DNA of 50,277 nucleotides, from the NCBI GenBank assembly GCA_947175295.1, contig CAMWMK010000016.1, positions 1 through 50,277 on the forward strand. Direction: 5' to 3'. The DNA is from an uncultured Porphyromonadaceae bacterium. Lineage in GTDB: Bacteria; Bacteroidota; Bacteroidia; Bacteroidales; Muribaculaceae. Positions within the stretch are counted from its first letter, which is position 1, and each line of letters starts with the position of its first letter. Shown here in pieces: positions 33,769 through 42,054 of the stretch. The notes beneath the pieces were generated by a model. That model worked only from the letters and a program-made list of their open reading frames with translations. It was not told where the DNA came from and searched no databases. Both the position numbers and the translations under genes were made by a program.

Positions 33769-35235
33769 TTAGAGATCCAGCGTTTCGGTGATCGGGAGCC
33801 CGCGGTCGAAATCGAAGAGGGTCAGGCGGCGTAGCTTGTAGTGGCTCAGCCAGTAGTTCTGGAGGGCCGAGATATAGTTTTTCGACGCTTCCTGCCTTCT
33901 CTGCAGCGACAGCGTGATGGAGTTGAGGTCGGCCTTGCCGATGATGAAGCGCTGCATGGTCTGGTCATATGCCATTTCGGCGAGTTCCCGGGCGTCGGCG
34001 GCCGACTCTATGAGCTTCTGGCGCGCGTCGAAGTCGCTGAGGGTCATCAATACGTCTTCCTCCACCGTCAGTTCCTCCTGTCGCGCGGTGATTTCCGATA
34101 CGTTGAGGTTGTTGCGCGCCATGTTGACCTTTCCCTTCCTCACGCCCCAGTCTACGAGGGGCACCGTCAGCTGCACCGCCACGATGTCCTGGCGCAGAGG
34201 ATGGCTGTAGGCCTCGCCGAGCCGGTCGGCCACCTGGTTGAATCCCACCGATGCGTTGACCGACGCGTTGAAGCGTGCCTCCGTCTTGGCGCGGCTGAGG
34301 TCGCGTTCCCCTTCGAGTATGGTCTGGCGGTGGCCGATGAGTGTGGGATTGTTGGCCTTGGCCATAGAGAGCGCGGTCTCGGAGGGGATGGCCGCTACGC
34401 CGGGGCGTTCGGGAAGCTGCAGCTCAATCTCGCTGTTCTTGTCCATTCCTAAGAAAGTGGCGAGCGAGAACATCGCCCTCTTCAGCGCGATGCGGGCGTT
34501 TTCGAGGGTGTTGCGGGCATTTACGCGGTCGAGTTCGAGGGTGAGGAGGTCGGCCTTCGATATCGCCGCTATCCTGAAGCGTCGCTCCGCGATGGCGTAG
34601 AGGGTGTCGCAGGAAGCTACGTTTTCCTCCGCGAGCCTGTGCTCCGCCTGAGCCAGCGCGAGAGAGAAGAAGTATCCTACGGCCTGTTCGCTGACTGCCT
34701 CCATGTTGTAGGCCAATTCCTTCTTCGCCTTCTCGAACTTCAGCGGCTCTATCTTGCGCTCCCATTTGAATGCGTTGAAGCCTATGAGGCTCTGGCGGTA
34801 GCCGAGGCGTACGGGCACAGAGGAATACTGCGTGAAACTGTTGGCACCGAAATTACGCATGTATTCCAGTCCCGTCTCCAGATAGAAGCTGCCGCCGAGC
34901 AGGTCGAAGTTCTGCGCCACTTCCAGCTGTCCGGCCGCGCTGAACATCTGCTGCTGGCGGAAAACGTCGATATTGTTTTCAGAGTCATAGCGCTGGGTCA
35001 TGTAGCGGTTGTAGCTTGCCGGAGTGAGATGTAGCGAAAGGCTGGGCAGGCGTCCGGCCTTGAAACTTACATACTGCCAATAGCTCGACTGATACATGTT
35101 GCGGTAGCGGAAAGCGGTCAGCGACGAGTCGTTGGCCAGATCGATGGTCTGCTGCAGCGTCAGCGTCACTCTGGCTGGCAACTGCTGACAGAGCATTACC
35201 ATGATCAAAACGGAGATTATTCTAAATTTTATCAT
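33769..35235 (-). CDS. TolC-family outer membrane efflux protein
   Basis: 488 residues. A signal peptide at about 1-21 is followed by the two tandem OEP repeats: LTLQQTIDLANDSSLTAFRYR, YNMEAVSEQAVGYFFSLALAQ, NPTLIGHRQTILEGERDLSRA and VQLTVPLVDWGVRKGKVNMAR (the family PLFDGG-like turn). It forms the outer membrane/periplasmic channel of a tripartite pump. It overlaps RND pump 1 by 14 bases and precedes pump 2 by 3 bases, so one channel probably serves both pumps. Confidence 0.92.
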   Translation of the reverse strand: MIKFRIISVLIMVMLCQQLPARVTLTLQQTIDLANDSSLTAFRYRNMYQSSYWQYVSFKAGRLPSLSLHLTPASYNRYMTQRYDSENNIDVFRQQQMFSAAGQLEVAQNFDLLGGSFYLETGLEYMRNFGANSFTQYSSVPVRLGYRQSLIGFNAFKWERKIEPLKFEKAKKELAYNMEAVSEQAVGYFFSLALAQAEHRLAEENVASCDTLYAIAERRFRIAAISKADLLTLELDRVNARNTLENARIALKRAMFSLATFLGMDKNSEIELQLPERPGVAAIPSETALSMAKANNPTLIGHRQTILEGERDLSRAKTEARFNASVNASVGFNQVADRLGEAYSHPLRQDIVAVQLTVPLVDWGVRKGKVNMARNNLNVSEITARQEELTVEEDVLMTLSDFDARQKLIESAADARELAEMAYDQTMQRFIIGKADLNSITLSLQRRQEASKNYISALQNYWLSHYKLRRLTLFDFDRGLPITETLDL

Positions 35236-38200
35236 GTTTCCGGTAAATGTATTTATAGAAAATCGGGATGATGAAAATGCTGACGAGCGTGCCTACGGTC
35301 ATCGAGCCTATCATGGCGATGGCGAGCGGGCGCTGGAGCTCCGACCCCATATCCGACGTGAAAAGGGTCGGCACCATGGCGAAGATGGTGGTCAGCGAAG
35401 TCATTATGATTGCCGTCAGGCGTCGGTGGCCGGCAGTGTGTATGGCCTCCATCAGCGGCATTCCCTCCTTCCGGAGCTCGTTGATGGCGTCGAGCTTCAG
35501 GATGGAGTCGTTGACTATTATGCCGCACGTCACGATTATTCCGATCGCCGACATGAGGTTGAGCGTCTGGCCGAAGGCCATGAGGGTAAGCAGCGCGAAG
35601 GCTGTGTCGATCGGAATCTCCACCAATACTATGAGCGGCTGCACGAAGCTTTCAAACTGCGCGCACAGTATGAAATACATCAGCATCACCGACACCAGCA
35701 GGATCACCGTCAGCTCCTTCATCATCCTCGCGTTGGAGAAGAACGAGCCCGCGAAACCGACCTCAAACCCCTCCGACCGCTCTACGGCATCCCTTACCGC
35801 ATCCATCGTCGACCTCTCGTGTCCTTCCGCCTCGAAGGCGATGGGTATGTAGTCGCCGTCAGCCCCCGCCGTGATGGTCTTCAGGTCGGAGCTCCGGCCT
35901 GTCGTGACGAGTTCGCGCAGCGGTATGTAGGTGGTCTTTCCCTCCTTGTCCGGACGTGACTTCACGAAAATGTCGGCTATGGCCTCTCCTACGGTGTGGC
36001 TGCCGTCTGAGATCTCTATCGGCGTATACCGGCTGAAGCTGCGCAGCGTAGAGGCCTCCGTCCCTTTGAATGCCGTCTTTATGGCCCGCTCCACTTCCGA
36101 ATACTCCACATTGTAGAGCGCAAGCCGTTCGCGGTCGGCCGTAAGGACTATCTGCTGCGAATTCGGGATAGGGGAGAGGTCTTCTCCGGTAGCCTCCGCT
36201 ATCCGGCCGTGGAGCTGCAGTAGGTCTTGAAATCCGGAAGCTCCGTGAGTGCGCCTGATGCGGGCCTCGATGTCCGGCTCGTCGGAAGAGAAGATCTTCT
36301 CGAAGATATTGTCGGCCTTAGAGAACGAGAACGTAGCCTTCGGATATTCCTTACGGATTGAGGCCGCTACCGCTTCCTGCAGGGGAGCCGTCATTGCCGG
36401 GTCGCCCGTCTTGAAATACACATCCGCCTCGGCGGCAGTGAGCTCCTCCCCGTCGCCGGTCATATAGTCCTGCGTGCCGACAGCCGCACTCATCTCTTTA
36501 ATCTTCAATCTTTCATCTTTAATATCCAATCCCTCAATCCGTTTTCTGTTTTCGTCAAGGGTTATGTTCTCATTCCAGTCGATACGGACTATCGTCTCGT
36601 CGGAATCGATCTCGGGCATACGCTCCTTCCGCATTCCCATGAAGAGCACCACGCATAGCGGGATGGTCAGCAGCGTCGCTGTCATCAGCAGCTTCTGATG
36701 GCGAAGACAGAAGTCCATCGCGCGGTCGTAGCACTTAATAATTGAGAATTGAGAATTGAGAATTGAGGATTTTTGATGCGTAGCTCCATTCTCCATTCTC
36801 AATTCACCATTCACCATTCTCAATTCACAATTCTCAATTATATAGTATATTACGGGGAGCAGCGCGATGCCTGTCACATAGCTTGCCGCAAGCCCTGCCG
36901 TGATGGCGAATGCCTGGTCGGAGAAGATGGCTCCCGCTATGCCGCTCATGAAGACGAGTGGCACGAAGACGGCCACTGTAGTGAGCGACGACGATAGCAT
37001 CGGCGTGATCATCTCCACGGTGCCCTTCACACAGCTTTCCATAAGCGGCAGCCCACGCTGGCGGTATTGCTGTATGTTTTCGGTCACTATCACCGAATTG
37101 TCGATCATCATGCCTACTGCTAATATCAGGCCCGACATCGAAATGATGTTGATCGAGACGCCGAAAAGATAGAAGAGCAGGAAGGTGATCACCACGCTTA
37201 CCGCGATGCTGAGTCCTATCACCACCGACGTCAGCGCGCTCCCCATGAAGAGGATGCACACTACGAAGACGAGTATTAGGCCTAATATGAGGTTTTGCTC
37301 CAGGTTGGAGATGGTGAAGTCAAGCAGTGCTGTCTGGTCGCGCGTCTGTGTGAATTCGATATCGGGATACTTGGCGGAAAAATCCGCCACAGCCGCATCG
37401 AGGGCCTTCTTCATGGCCTCCATGCTCTCGTCGGAGTGTTTGATTATGGCTAAGGTCACCCCCCTCTTTCCGTTGAAGAGAGAAAATCCCTGAGGCTGCC
37501 GCGTGGATGCCTCCACCTCGGCGAAGTCGCCGAGGCGCAGCAGGCGTCCCCCCTTGCTGATGCGTATGTCGCGTATGTCGTCGATGGTGCGCAGCAGGTT
37601 GGAGACGTGTATGCTGTATTCATAGTGTCCATCCTTCACTGTCATGCTTCCCGGCTCCACATTGTTGGCGCTCACTGCGGTCTCGATGTCGGCCGCCGTG
37701 ATGCCGGCCTGGGCCGTCTTTTCCTTTATGGGGGTGATTCGGATGGTCTGCTGCGGCACTCCCGTGATGTCGGCCATGGCTATTTCCGGCAGCTGCTCCA
37801 GACGGCGGCGGATGATGTTTTCCGCAGCGTCCGCCATCTCCATGAATTTTGAATCATCGGAATCAATTCCCTTCAGGGTCATCTGCAGGTAGATCACCGG
37901 GATGTCGGTTGCGCTCGCCTTCATTGCCTTCGGGCGGCGCATGGTCTTGGGCAGCGAGTTCATCGCCGCGTCTATCTTCTCGTTGGCTTCGATGAAGGCG
38001 AGGTCGGTGTTCACGCCATAGTCCATCGTCATCGAGATGATCGCCGAGCCGTCGCGTGTGCGGCTGGTGATCTCGCTCAGCCCCTCCGTCTGCATCAGCT
38101 GGCGCCGCAGCGGCGCTACGGCGGTGTTCTCCAGTTCGCGCGCCGACATGTTTTCCCCCGCCACTTGCACCGTGATATGCGGAATGGCGATGTCGGGCAG

Positions 38201-38302
38201 CAGCGACACCGGCAGTGTCCCGTAGGTCACGCAGCCGATGATCGTCAGCGCCAGAAACGCCATCACGGTCGCTATCCTATGCTCCAGCAAATATTTGATC
38301 AT
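35222..38302 (-). CDS. RND efflux permease with two in-frame repeat-derived insertions
   Basis: 1026 residues, full-length RND pump: TM1 about 9-28, porter domain (VQVAGENMSARELENTAVAPL), TM2-6 with SGLILAVGMMIDNSIVVTEN in TM4, a second porter half and TM7-12 (ending FIIPIFYKYIYRK). Two stretches are atypical: residues about 488-522 (ENCELRMVNGELRMENG and SSILNSQFSII), in the cytoplasmic loop between TM6 and TM7, and about 589-605 (EGLDIKDERLKIKEM), in the second periplasmic domain. Both are encoded by short AT-rich repeats that also occur between genes, and both keep the frame. Preceded on the sense strand by an AACCC array next to the ATG. Partners: adaptor upstream, TolC downstream. Confidence 0.9.
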   Translation of the reverse strand: MIKYLLEHRIATVMAFLALTIIGCVTYGTLPVSLLPDIAIPHITVQVAGENMSARELENTAVAPLRRQLMQTEGLSEITSRTRDGSAIISMTMDYGVNTDLAFIEANEKIDAAMNSLPKTMRRPKAMKASATDIPVIYLQMTLKGIDSDDSKFMEMADAAENIIRRRLEQLPEIAMADITGVPQQTIRITPIKEKTAQAGITAADIETAVSANNVEPGSMTVKDGHYEYSIHVSNLLRTIDDIRDIRISKGGRLLRLGDFAEVEASTRQPQGFSLFNGKRGVTLAIIKHSDESMEAMKKALDAAVADFSAKYPDIEFTQTRDQTALLDFTISNLEQNLILGLILVFVVCILFMGSALTSVVIGLSIAVSVVITFLLFYLFGVSINIISMSGLILAVGMMIDNSVIVTENIQQYRQRGLPLMESCVKGTVEMITPMLSSSLTTVAVFVPLVFMSGIAGAIFSDQAFAITAGLAASYVTGIALLPVIYYIIENCELRMVNGELRMENGATHQKSSILNSQFSIIKCYDRAMDFCLRHQKLLMTATLLTIPLCVVLFMGMRKERMPEIDSDETIVRIDWNENITLDENRKRIEGLDIKDERLKIKEMSAAVGTQDYMTGDGEELTAAEADVYFKTGDPAMTAPLQEAVAASIRKEYPKATFSFSKADNIFEKIFSSDEPDIEARIRRTHGASGFQDLLQLHGRIAEATGEDLSPIPNSQQIVLTADRERLALYNVEYSEVERAIKTAFKGTEASTLRSFSRYTPIEISDGSHTVGEAIADIFVKSRPDKEGKTTYIPLRELVTTGRSSDLKTITAGADGDYIPIAFEAEGHERSTMDAVRDAVERSEGFEVGFAGSFFSNARMMKELTVILLVSVMLMYFILCAQFESFVQPLIVLVEIPIDTAFALLTLMAFGQTLNLMSAIGIIVTCGIIVNDSILKLDAINELRKEGMPLMEAIHTAGHRRLTAIIMTSLTTIFAMVPTLFTSDMGSELQRPLAIAMIGSMTVGTLVSIFIIPIFYKYIYRKHDKI
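36480..36540. repeat. AT-rich repeat inside RND pump 1 (periplasmic domain)
   Basis: Plus strand shows repeated words TCTTTAATCTT, CAATCTTTCATC, TTTAATATCCAATCCCTCAATCC. It encodes the low-complexity stretch DIKDERLKIKE in frame. Composition departs sharply from the GC-rich gene around it. Confidence 0.65.
36739..36840. repeat. AATTGAG repeat with inverted arms inside RND pump 1
   Basis: Left arm of three AATTGAG units (36739-36768), a 13-base centre, then a right arm of CTCAATT / ATTCACC / ATTCTC units (36782-36840) that is largely the inverse of the left, so it can form a hairpin. It is read through in frame as ELRMVNGELRMENG and SSILNSQFSII. The same words occur in the intergenic array at 11316-11346. 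Confidence 0.85.
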
Positions 38303-38346
38303 GGGTTGTTGGGTTGTTGGGTTTTTGGGTTAGTTTTGGGTTTTTA
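38303..38346. repeat. AACCC-type array before RND pump 1
   Basis: Plus strand GGGTTGTT, GGGTTTTT and GGGTTAGTTTT units. On the sense strand it reads AAAAACCC / AACAACCC and ends at the RND ATG. The upstream adaptor gene ends inside it, so its last residues (VKTQN) and stop are made by the repeat. Confidence 0.85.
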
Positions 38347-39397
38347 CCGGGGCTTCGTGGGCGAGGTTGACGTTGCCGGTGATGATGACGGAGTCTCCGG
38401 CCGATAGTCCTTCCGTGATCGTGTATTGGTCGAGGTTTTCGAGTCCGGTGGCTACATAGTTCCATATGGCTTTGCCGTCTTTAAGCGTGAATACCACCTG
38501 CCTTCCCGAGCGGAGCACCACGGCGCTCTTCGGCACCGCCAACGCTTCCTCCACCTTGCGCTTCACGCGCACCCTGACGTTCATGCCGTCGAGAAGGTCT
38601 TTGCCGCCGTCTACCGATGCCCATACCTTCACCATACCGTTTTCATCCACCATCGGATTGATCTCCGTGATGCGTCCGGTAGAGGTTTTGGAGGGGTCGG
38701 AGAAGGGAGCTACGCTGACGGCGTCGCCTGTCGAGAGCAGCGCGAGCTCGCTTTCGATCACGCTGAACTCCACATCCATCCCGCGGTCGTCGATGATGCG
38801 GCATAGCGGTTCGGAGCCGGAAAGGTTGTGGGCGTCAAGGGTGAGGTTGGCTACTACGCCGCTCACCGGAGCCGTCAGCGTCGCTTCGTCCATGCTCCTC
38901 TTCGATGCGGCCAGCGCGAGCTCCGCCTGTCCCAGTCCGCTGCGGAGGCGGGCGAGCGCCATCACTTCTTCCGGCACTCTCTCCGGATGCTCCGGGTCGT
39001 AGCCCTGGCCTATGAGCACGTCCTGCATCTCAAGCCGGGCGGAGGCCACCGCGTTGCGGTCCTTCTCAAGCTGGTTCTCGAGTTTGTAGGTGTCGAGTGT
39101 GGCTATCTTCTGCCCTTTGCCCACGCGCTGGCCGTTTTTGACGTAGATGGCGGAGATCACTCCCGGAGTCTGGAAATTCACGTCTACCTTTTCCCGGGCC
39201 GTCGCCTTGCCGTTGCTCACTATCTCGTGGCTGAACATCGAGGGGGCGAGTCGTATGGCGGTCACCTCCGTCGTCTTGTCGGCGGAAATGGCAGCGGTCT
39301 TCGTGTCCCGGCTTTCAGCCGACTCATCCGTTGCTTTCTGGGAGCATCCGGCGGCAGCTAAGATTGCGGTAAGTATTAGATATTTGGTCTTTTTCAT
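38330..39397 (-). CDS. RND efflux periplasmic adaptor (membrane fusion protein)
   Basis: 355 residues. Lipoprotein signal with lipobox AAGC (Cys-18), so it is anchored to the inner membrane facing the periplasm. The MFP domain order is clear: lipoyl half-motif VNFQTPGVISAIYVKNGQRVGKGQKIATLD (about 75-105, read in two parts), an alpha-hairpin, the second lipoyl half TLTAPVSGVVANL, beta-barrel and membrane-proximal domains (ALAVPKSAVV, GLSAGDSVIITG). It links an RND pump to TolC. First gene of the adaptor-RND-TolC-RND run. A -7 box lies 4 bases upstream of its ATG, so the mRNA may be leaderless. Its C-terminal codons are inside the AACCC array. Confidence 0.9.
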   Translation of the reverse strand: MKKTKYLILTAILAAAGCSQKATDESAESRDTKTAAISADKTTEVTAIRLAPSMFSHEIVSNGKATAREKVDVNFQTPGVISAIYVKNGQRVGKGQKIATLDTYKLENQLEKDRNAVASARLEMQDVLIGQGYDPEHPERVPEEVMALARLRSGLGQAELALAASKRSMDEATLTAPVSGVVANLTLDAHNLSGSEPLCRIIDDRGMDVEFSVIESELALLSTGDAVSVAPFSDPSKTSTGRITEINPMVDENGMVKVWASVDGGKDLLDGMNVRVRVKRKVEEALAVPKSAVVLRSGRQVVFTLKDGKAIWNYVATGLENLDQYTITEGLSAGDSVIITGNVNLAHEAPVKTQN

Positions 39398-39401
39398 GAT
39401 G

Positions 39402-39409
39402 CAAAATTA
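39402..39409 (-). promoter_or_regulatory. Promoter -7 box of the efflux operon
   Basis: TAATTTTG on the minus strand, with only 4 bases (CATC) before the adaptor ATG. The start is fixed by the lipoprotein signal. The -33 region lacks a TTG at the consensus distance. Confidence 0.55.
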
Positions 39410-39441
39410 TAATTCTTTTTGATTGGAGCTGTATTTTTTGT

Positions 39442-39461
39442 GTACGGATTTGCCTCCGTAC
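39442..39461 (-). other. Hairpin downstream of the signal peptidase gene
   Basis: Stem GTACGGA / TCCGTAC with a 6-base loop, 14 bases after the S26 peptidase stop and followed on the minus strand by A-rich sequence rather than T. Probably a 3' structure of the 39.5-46.9 kb transcript, not a classical terminator. Confidence 0.45.
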
Positions 39462-39474
39462 CCTTAAAACCGTA

Positions 39475-40356
39475 CTATTTTATGGTCCGGAAGCGACGTT
39501 TGCCGTCTTTCGTCTTCCAGAGGATGCCGGCTACGCCTACGATGAACTTCTCCGGCACCAGTCCGAAATAGCGCGAGTCGCGCGAGTCTATGGCATGGTC
39601 GCCGGCTGCGAAACAGTAGTTTTCCTTAAATCTATAGGTCTTCAGCGGCTTCCCGTCCATCACGGCCGCGGAGTCTCGCCATTGGAGTTTCCGGCCCGTC
39701 TCCCATTCAATATAGCGCCGGTAGAGGAGCCAGTTTTTTCGGTCAAGTTCTATTTCAGTGTTCACTTCCGGAATAAGCATCGGCCCCATATCCTTGATGG
39801 TCCAGCCTATGAGCGAGTCCTTCGGCTGTATGCGCATCCAGCTCCGCCATCGAGAGATGTCGGGTTCGCGCCGCTCCTGCTCCTGCATGTATTCCTGCAG
39901 CATCCGCTGCTCCGACGCCACTCCGAGGGTATCGGGACATCCGCGTACATGATAGAACCCGTCGATGATCTCCAGAGTGTCGCCCGGGATGCCTACCGCC
40001 CGTTTGCAGTAGTAGAGGCCGAGGTTCATGGCGATGCTGTCATCGTCATTGTCGGAGTAGGGATAATTGAACACGATCACGTCGCCTCGTTCGAGGCGTC
40101 CGTAACCGGGGATTCGTCGTATCTCGTATGGTTTCCCCTCCGCTGCATCGAAGATATTGAATATGCGGGCCCCCATCTTCCATTTGTTTACGAGTCCGCT
40201 CTCGTCGGGCAGTAGGGTAGGGGTCATCGATCCCGAAGGTGTATGGAAGGAGCAGGTAGTGGTGATCTGGAGAATCCAATAGACCAAAAACAGTATGAAA
40301 CCGGTCATGACCGTCCAATACACTATATTCACGATCTTTTCTAAAATCTTTTTCAT
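39475..40356 (-). CDS. S26 family signal peptidase I
   Basis: 293 residues from the ATG at 40354-40356, which overlaps the upstream stop by 4 bases (an open extension upstream lies inside the neighbour). One N-terminal membrane anchor (about 10-32) is followed by the catalytic Ser in SGSMTPTLLPDE, RGDVIVFNYP, the general-base Lys in CKRAVGIPGDTLEI and the box E-like CFAAGDHAIDSRDSRYFG. A long insert (about 120-220) is typical of Bacteroidota LepB-like enzymes. It cleaves signal peptides on the outer face of the inner membrane. Its place at the end of a peptide-rich accessory locus suggests a dedicated role there rather than being the main LepB. This is inferred. Confidence 0.85.
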   Translation of the reverse strand: MKKILEKIVNIVYWTVMTGFILFLVYWILQITTTCSFHTPSGSMTPTLLPDESGLVNKWKMGARIFNIFDAAEGKPYEIRRIPGYGRLERGDVIVFNYPYSDNDDDSIAMNLGLYYCKRAVGIPGDTLEIIDGFYHVRGCPDTLGVASEQRMLQEYMQEQERREPDISRWRSWMRIQPKDSLIGWTIKDMGPMLIPEVNTEIELDRKNWLLYRRYIEWETGRKLQWRDSAAVMDGKPLKTYRFKENYCFAAGDHAIDSRDSRYFGLVPEKFIVGVAGILWKTKDGKRRFRTIK

Positions 40357-41696
40357 CGCTTCAGACTCTGTAATGTAAGGTTTGCGTCGCGCCGCATGTC
40401 GTCGACGGCAGGAGAGGAAATCTTGACCGGCATGGAGAGAATGGCGTTGGCCTCTTCCATACATTTATCCCTGTCGAAAGAAACGGAGTCGGCGTAAAGC
40501 TGCATCAGCAGATAGTGGGGATACATCCTGTTAGGGCAGCGGAGAGTGGATTTCCTCATGTAGTGCGTCGCACTGTCGGGCAACCCGAGGGCCTGATAGT
40601 TCTTCCCGATGATGTTCAGTATCATCGGATCGGCTGATTTCTCAAGCAGAAGAATCAATATTTCGTTCGACTTCCGGTAGTCATGGCTCCGATGGAGCGA
40701 GAGTCCGCAGGCGAACCCCGTCCTTACATCCGTTTTCTGATTATGTGTAAGGAGCAGTACACAGGCCAAAACGGTAAGTGCGGATCCCGACATGCTTACG
40801 GATACATGATTCGAAGAGATCCATGCTGTTAAGATAATGATGGTGATAGTTACGGTGAATAGTGGAAACTGCAGAGGATATGACGCGGCCATCACCAAGG
40901 CTATCGCCGCCACGCTGCCTGCTGTACCGTAATCCCGCATCCGGAAAGCCACGATGAATGCCCCGGCCATCAGTCCTAACATTCCGACAAGCGCGAAGGG
41001 TCCGAAGGCGATGGCCACCTGAAGATATTCGTTGAAGACATATTCCGGAGCGTCGGCCACCATCTTCTCTTCTTCTGTGCCACGTCCCGACTCGAAATAT
41101 CGTTCCTGCGCCTCTCCGTAGGCTCCGGCCACATTGTCCCATCCTGTGCCGGTCAGCGGCGCATCAGCGGCGGCCTGCATCGCCACCTTCCACATCACCA
41201 ATCGCCCGTCGGCCGAATCCTTCTTTATGGCGTAAAGGCCTCCAGCCGATATTACGGCTGCGATCAGAATTCCGATGAGGTAAGAAGCCTTATGCTTCGC
41301 AATGTATTCCGTCAGTTCATCCCAATATGCGATAGCGGATCCGATGACTGCCGCTATCATGGCTGTGCGGCTTAAAGACGCAGGAATGAGGATGGCGCAT
41401 GCGAGCGCCATCCCCGTTCCAAGCCATCGGGCCATCCTAAATGTAAGCTTGTGGTCGGTGTTTCTGAAAGCAAAAACCGCTATGGGCAGCAGTACGGCAA
41501 GGTAGCAAGCGTACGGCCCCGGATTGTAGAACGACCCGGTGAAGGGGTAGTCAGGATGCGAACTTTTACATATACCGGCTAACTGAAGCAATCCGATAAT
41601 CACTTCGGTGCAACCAAGCATGAGAAAAGGATAAAAGTCCCATTCAGTGAAAGATCTGTATGTCTTGCTTTGAGTTTTATTCGAAAACACGTTCAT
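40353..41696 (-). CDS. O-antigen-ligase-like polytopic protein with soluble tail
   Basis: 447 residues. About nine hydrophobic segments (for example MLGCTEVIIGLLQLAGI, PYACYLAVLLPIAVFAF, ALACAILIPASL) and the Wzy/WaaL-type periplasmic-loop signature GTGWDNVAGAYGEAQERYFESG with PEYVFNEYLQVAIAFG place it in the O-antigen ligase family. The C-terminal about 130 residues are soluble and TPR-like. Family members are often 550 or more residues and start with extra membrane helices, so the N-terminus may be shortened. The ATG has a good GGAG 10 bases upstream, rare in this window. It is coupled to the S26 peptidase. Substrate unknown. Confidence 0.7.
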   Translation of the reverse strand: MNVFSNKTQSKTYRSFTEWDFYPFLMLGCTEVIIGLLQLAGICKSSHPDYPFTGSFYNPGPYACYLAVLLPIAVFAFRNTDHKLTFRMARWLGTGMALACAILIPASLSRTAMIAAVIGSAIAYWDELTEYIAKHKASYLIGILIAAVISAGGLYAIKKDSADGRLVMWKVAMQAAADAPLTGTGWDNVAGAYGEAQERYFESGRGTEEEKMVADAPEYVFNEYLQVAIAFGPFALVGMLGLMAGAFIVAFRMRDYGTAGSVAAIALVMAASYPLQFPLFTVTITIIILTAWISSNHVSVSMSGSALTVLACVLLLTHNQKTDVRTGFACGLSLHRSHDYRKSNEILILLLEKSADPMILNIIGKNYQALGLPDSATHYMRKSTLRCPNRMYPHYLLMQLYADSVSFDRDKCMEEANAILSMPVKISSPAVDDMRRDANLTLQSLKR

Positions 41697-41707
41697 TAAC
41701 TTCTCCT

Positions 41708-41948
41708 TCAGTGGTTCTTAAGAAATAAGAGAGCTCCCTCCGGAATATTATAAACAAGCTCGACACTTCCGGCAACCGTGCGTCCGAGGGAATCCCAGCT
41801 TTTGCTTTCATCGACATTGGAATATAAATGGTGTTTGTTCTGTAGTCCGAGATTCTGAGATACCAACGAGGCCAGCTGCTACAGCTATCGCCGCGACTCC
41901 TAAGATTTGGAGTTTTGTTTTGATTCGTCTGACATATGTAACTGTCAA
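41708..41948 (-). pseudogene. Frameshifted small secreted-peptide gene
   Basis: The 358-base gap 41697-42054 holds a broken gene. Frame A from about 41948 (TTG) reads a signal-like RRIKTKLQILGVAAIAVAAG and stops at 41808. Frame B continues the coding sense from about 41880 as VSQNLGLQNKHHLYSNVDES and SWDSLGRTVAGSVELVYNI, ending at 41708. One frameshift near 41865-41885 would join signal and mature parts into a peptide of about 75 residues. Just upstream (41959-41980) is a 22-base copy of the 3' end of the DUF1573 gene. The mature part does not show the NVEALT motif, so its family is unknown. A sequencing error cannot be excluded. Confidence 0.55.
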
Positions 41949-41958
41949 CCGAAAGGGG

Positions 41959-41980
41959 TACTGTATTATGTTTCCGAAAA
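41959..41980. repeat. 22-base copy of the DUF1573 gene 3' end
   Basis: Identical to 43810-43831, which encodes the last residues VFGNIIQ of the DUF1573 lipoprotein. Here the stop codon TAA has become TAC, and an in-frame stop lies about 25 bases upstream, so no gene remains. Bases 41981-42054 hold no gene I can recognise. Confidence 0.8.
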
Positions 41981-42054
41981 AAAATGATCCAAATATTTAT
42001 GGTCGTTGGATGCGGTCTTATTTTTTTAGTTACTAAGCCCGAACGTAGTGAGCC

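Noticed and set aside
40357..40464. Upstream extension of the S26 signal peptidase
   Set aside because: It lies inside the O-antigen-ligase-like gene and is Arg-rich; the ATG at 40356 directly precedes the membrane anchor.
41708..41948. Third NVEALT gene
   Set aside because: The broken small gene has a signal-like start but no ANIxAL(S/T) motif or GEGS tail, so only a generic secreted-peptide call is supported.
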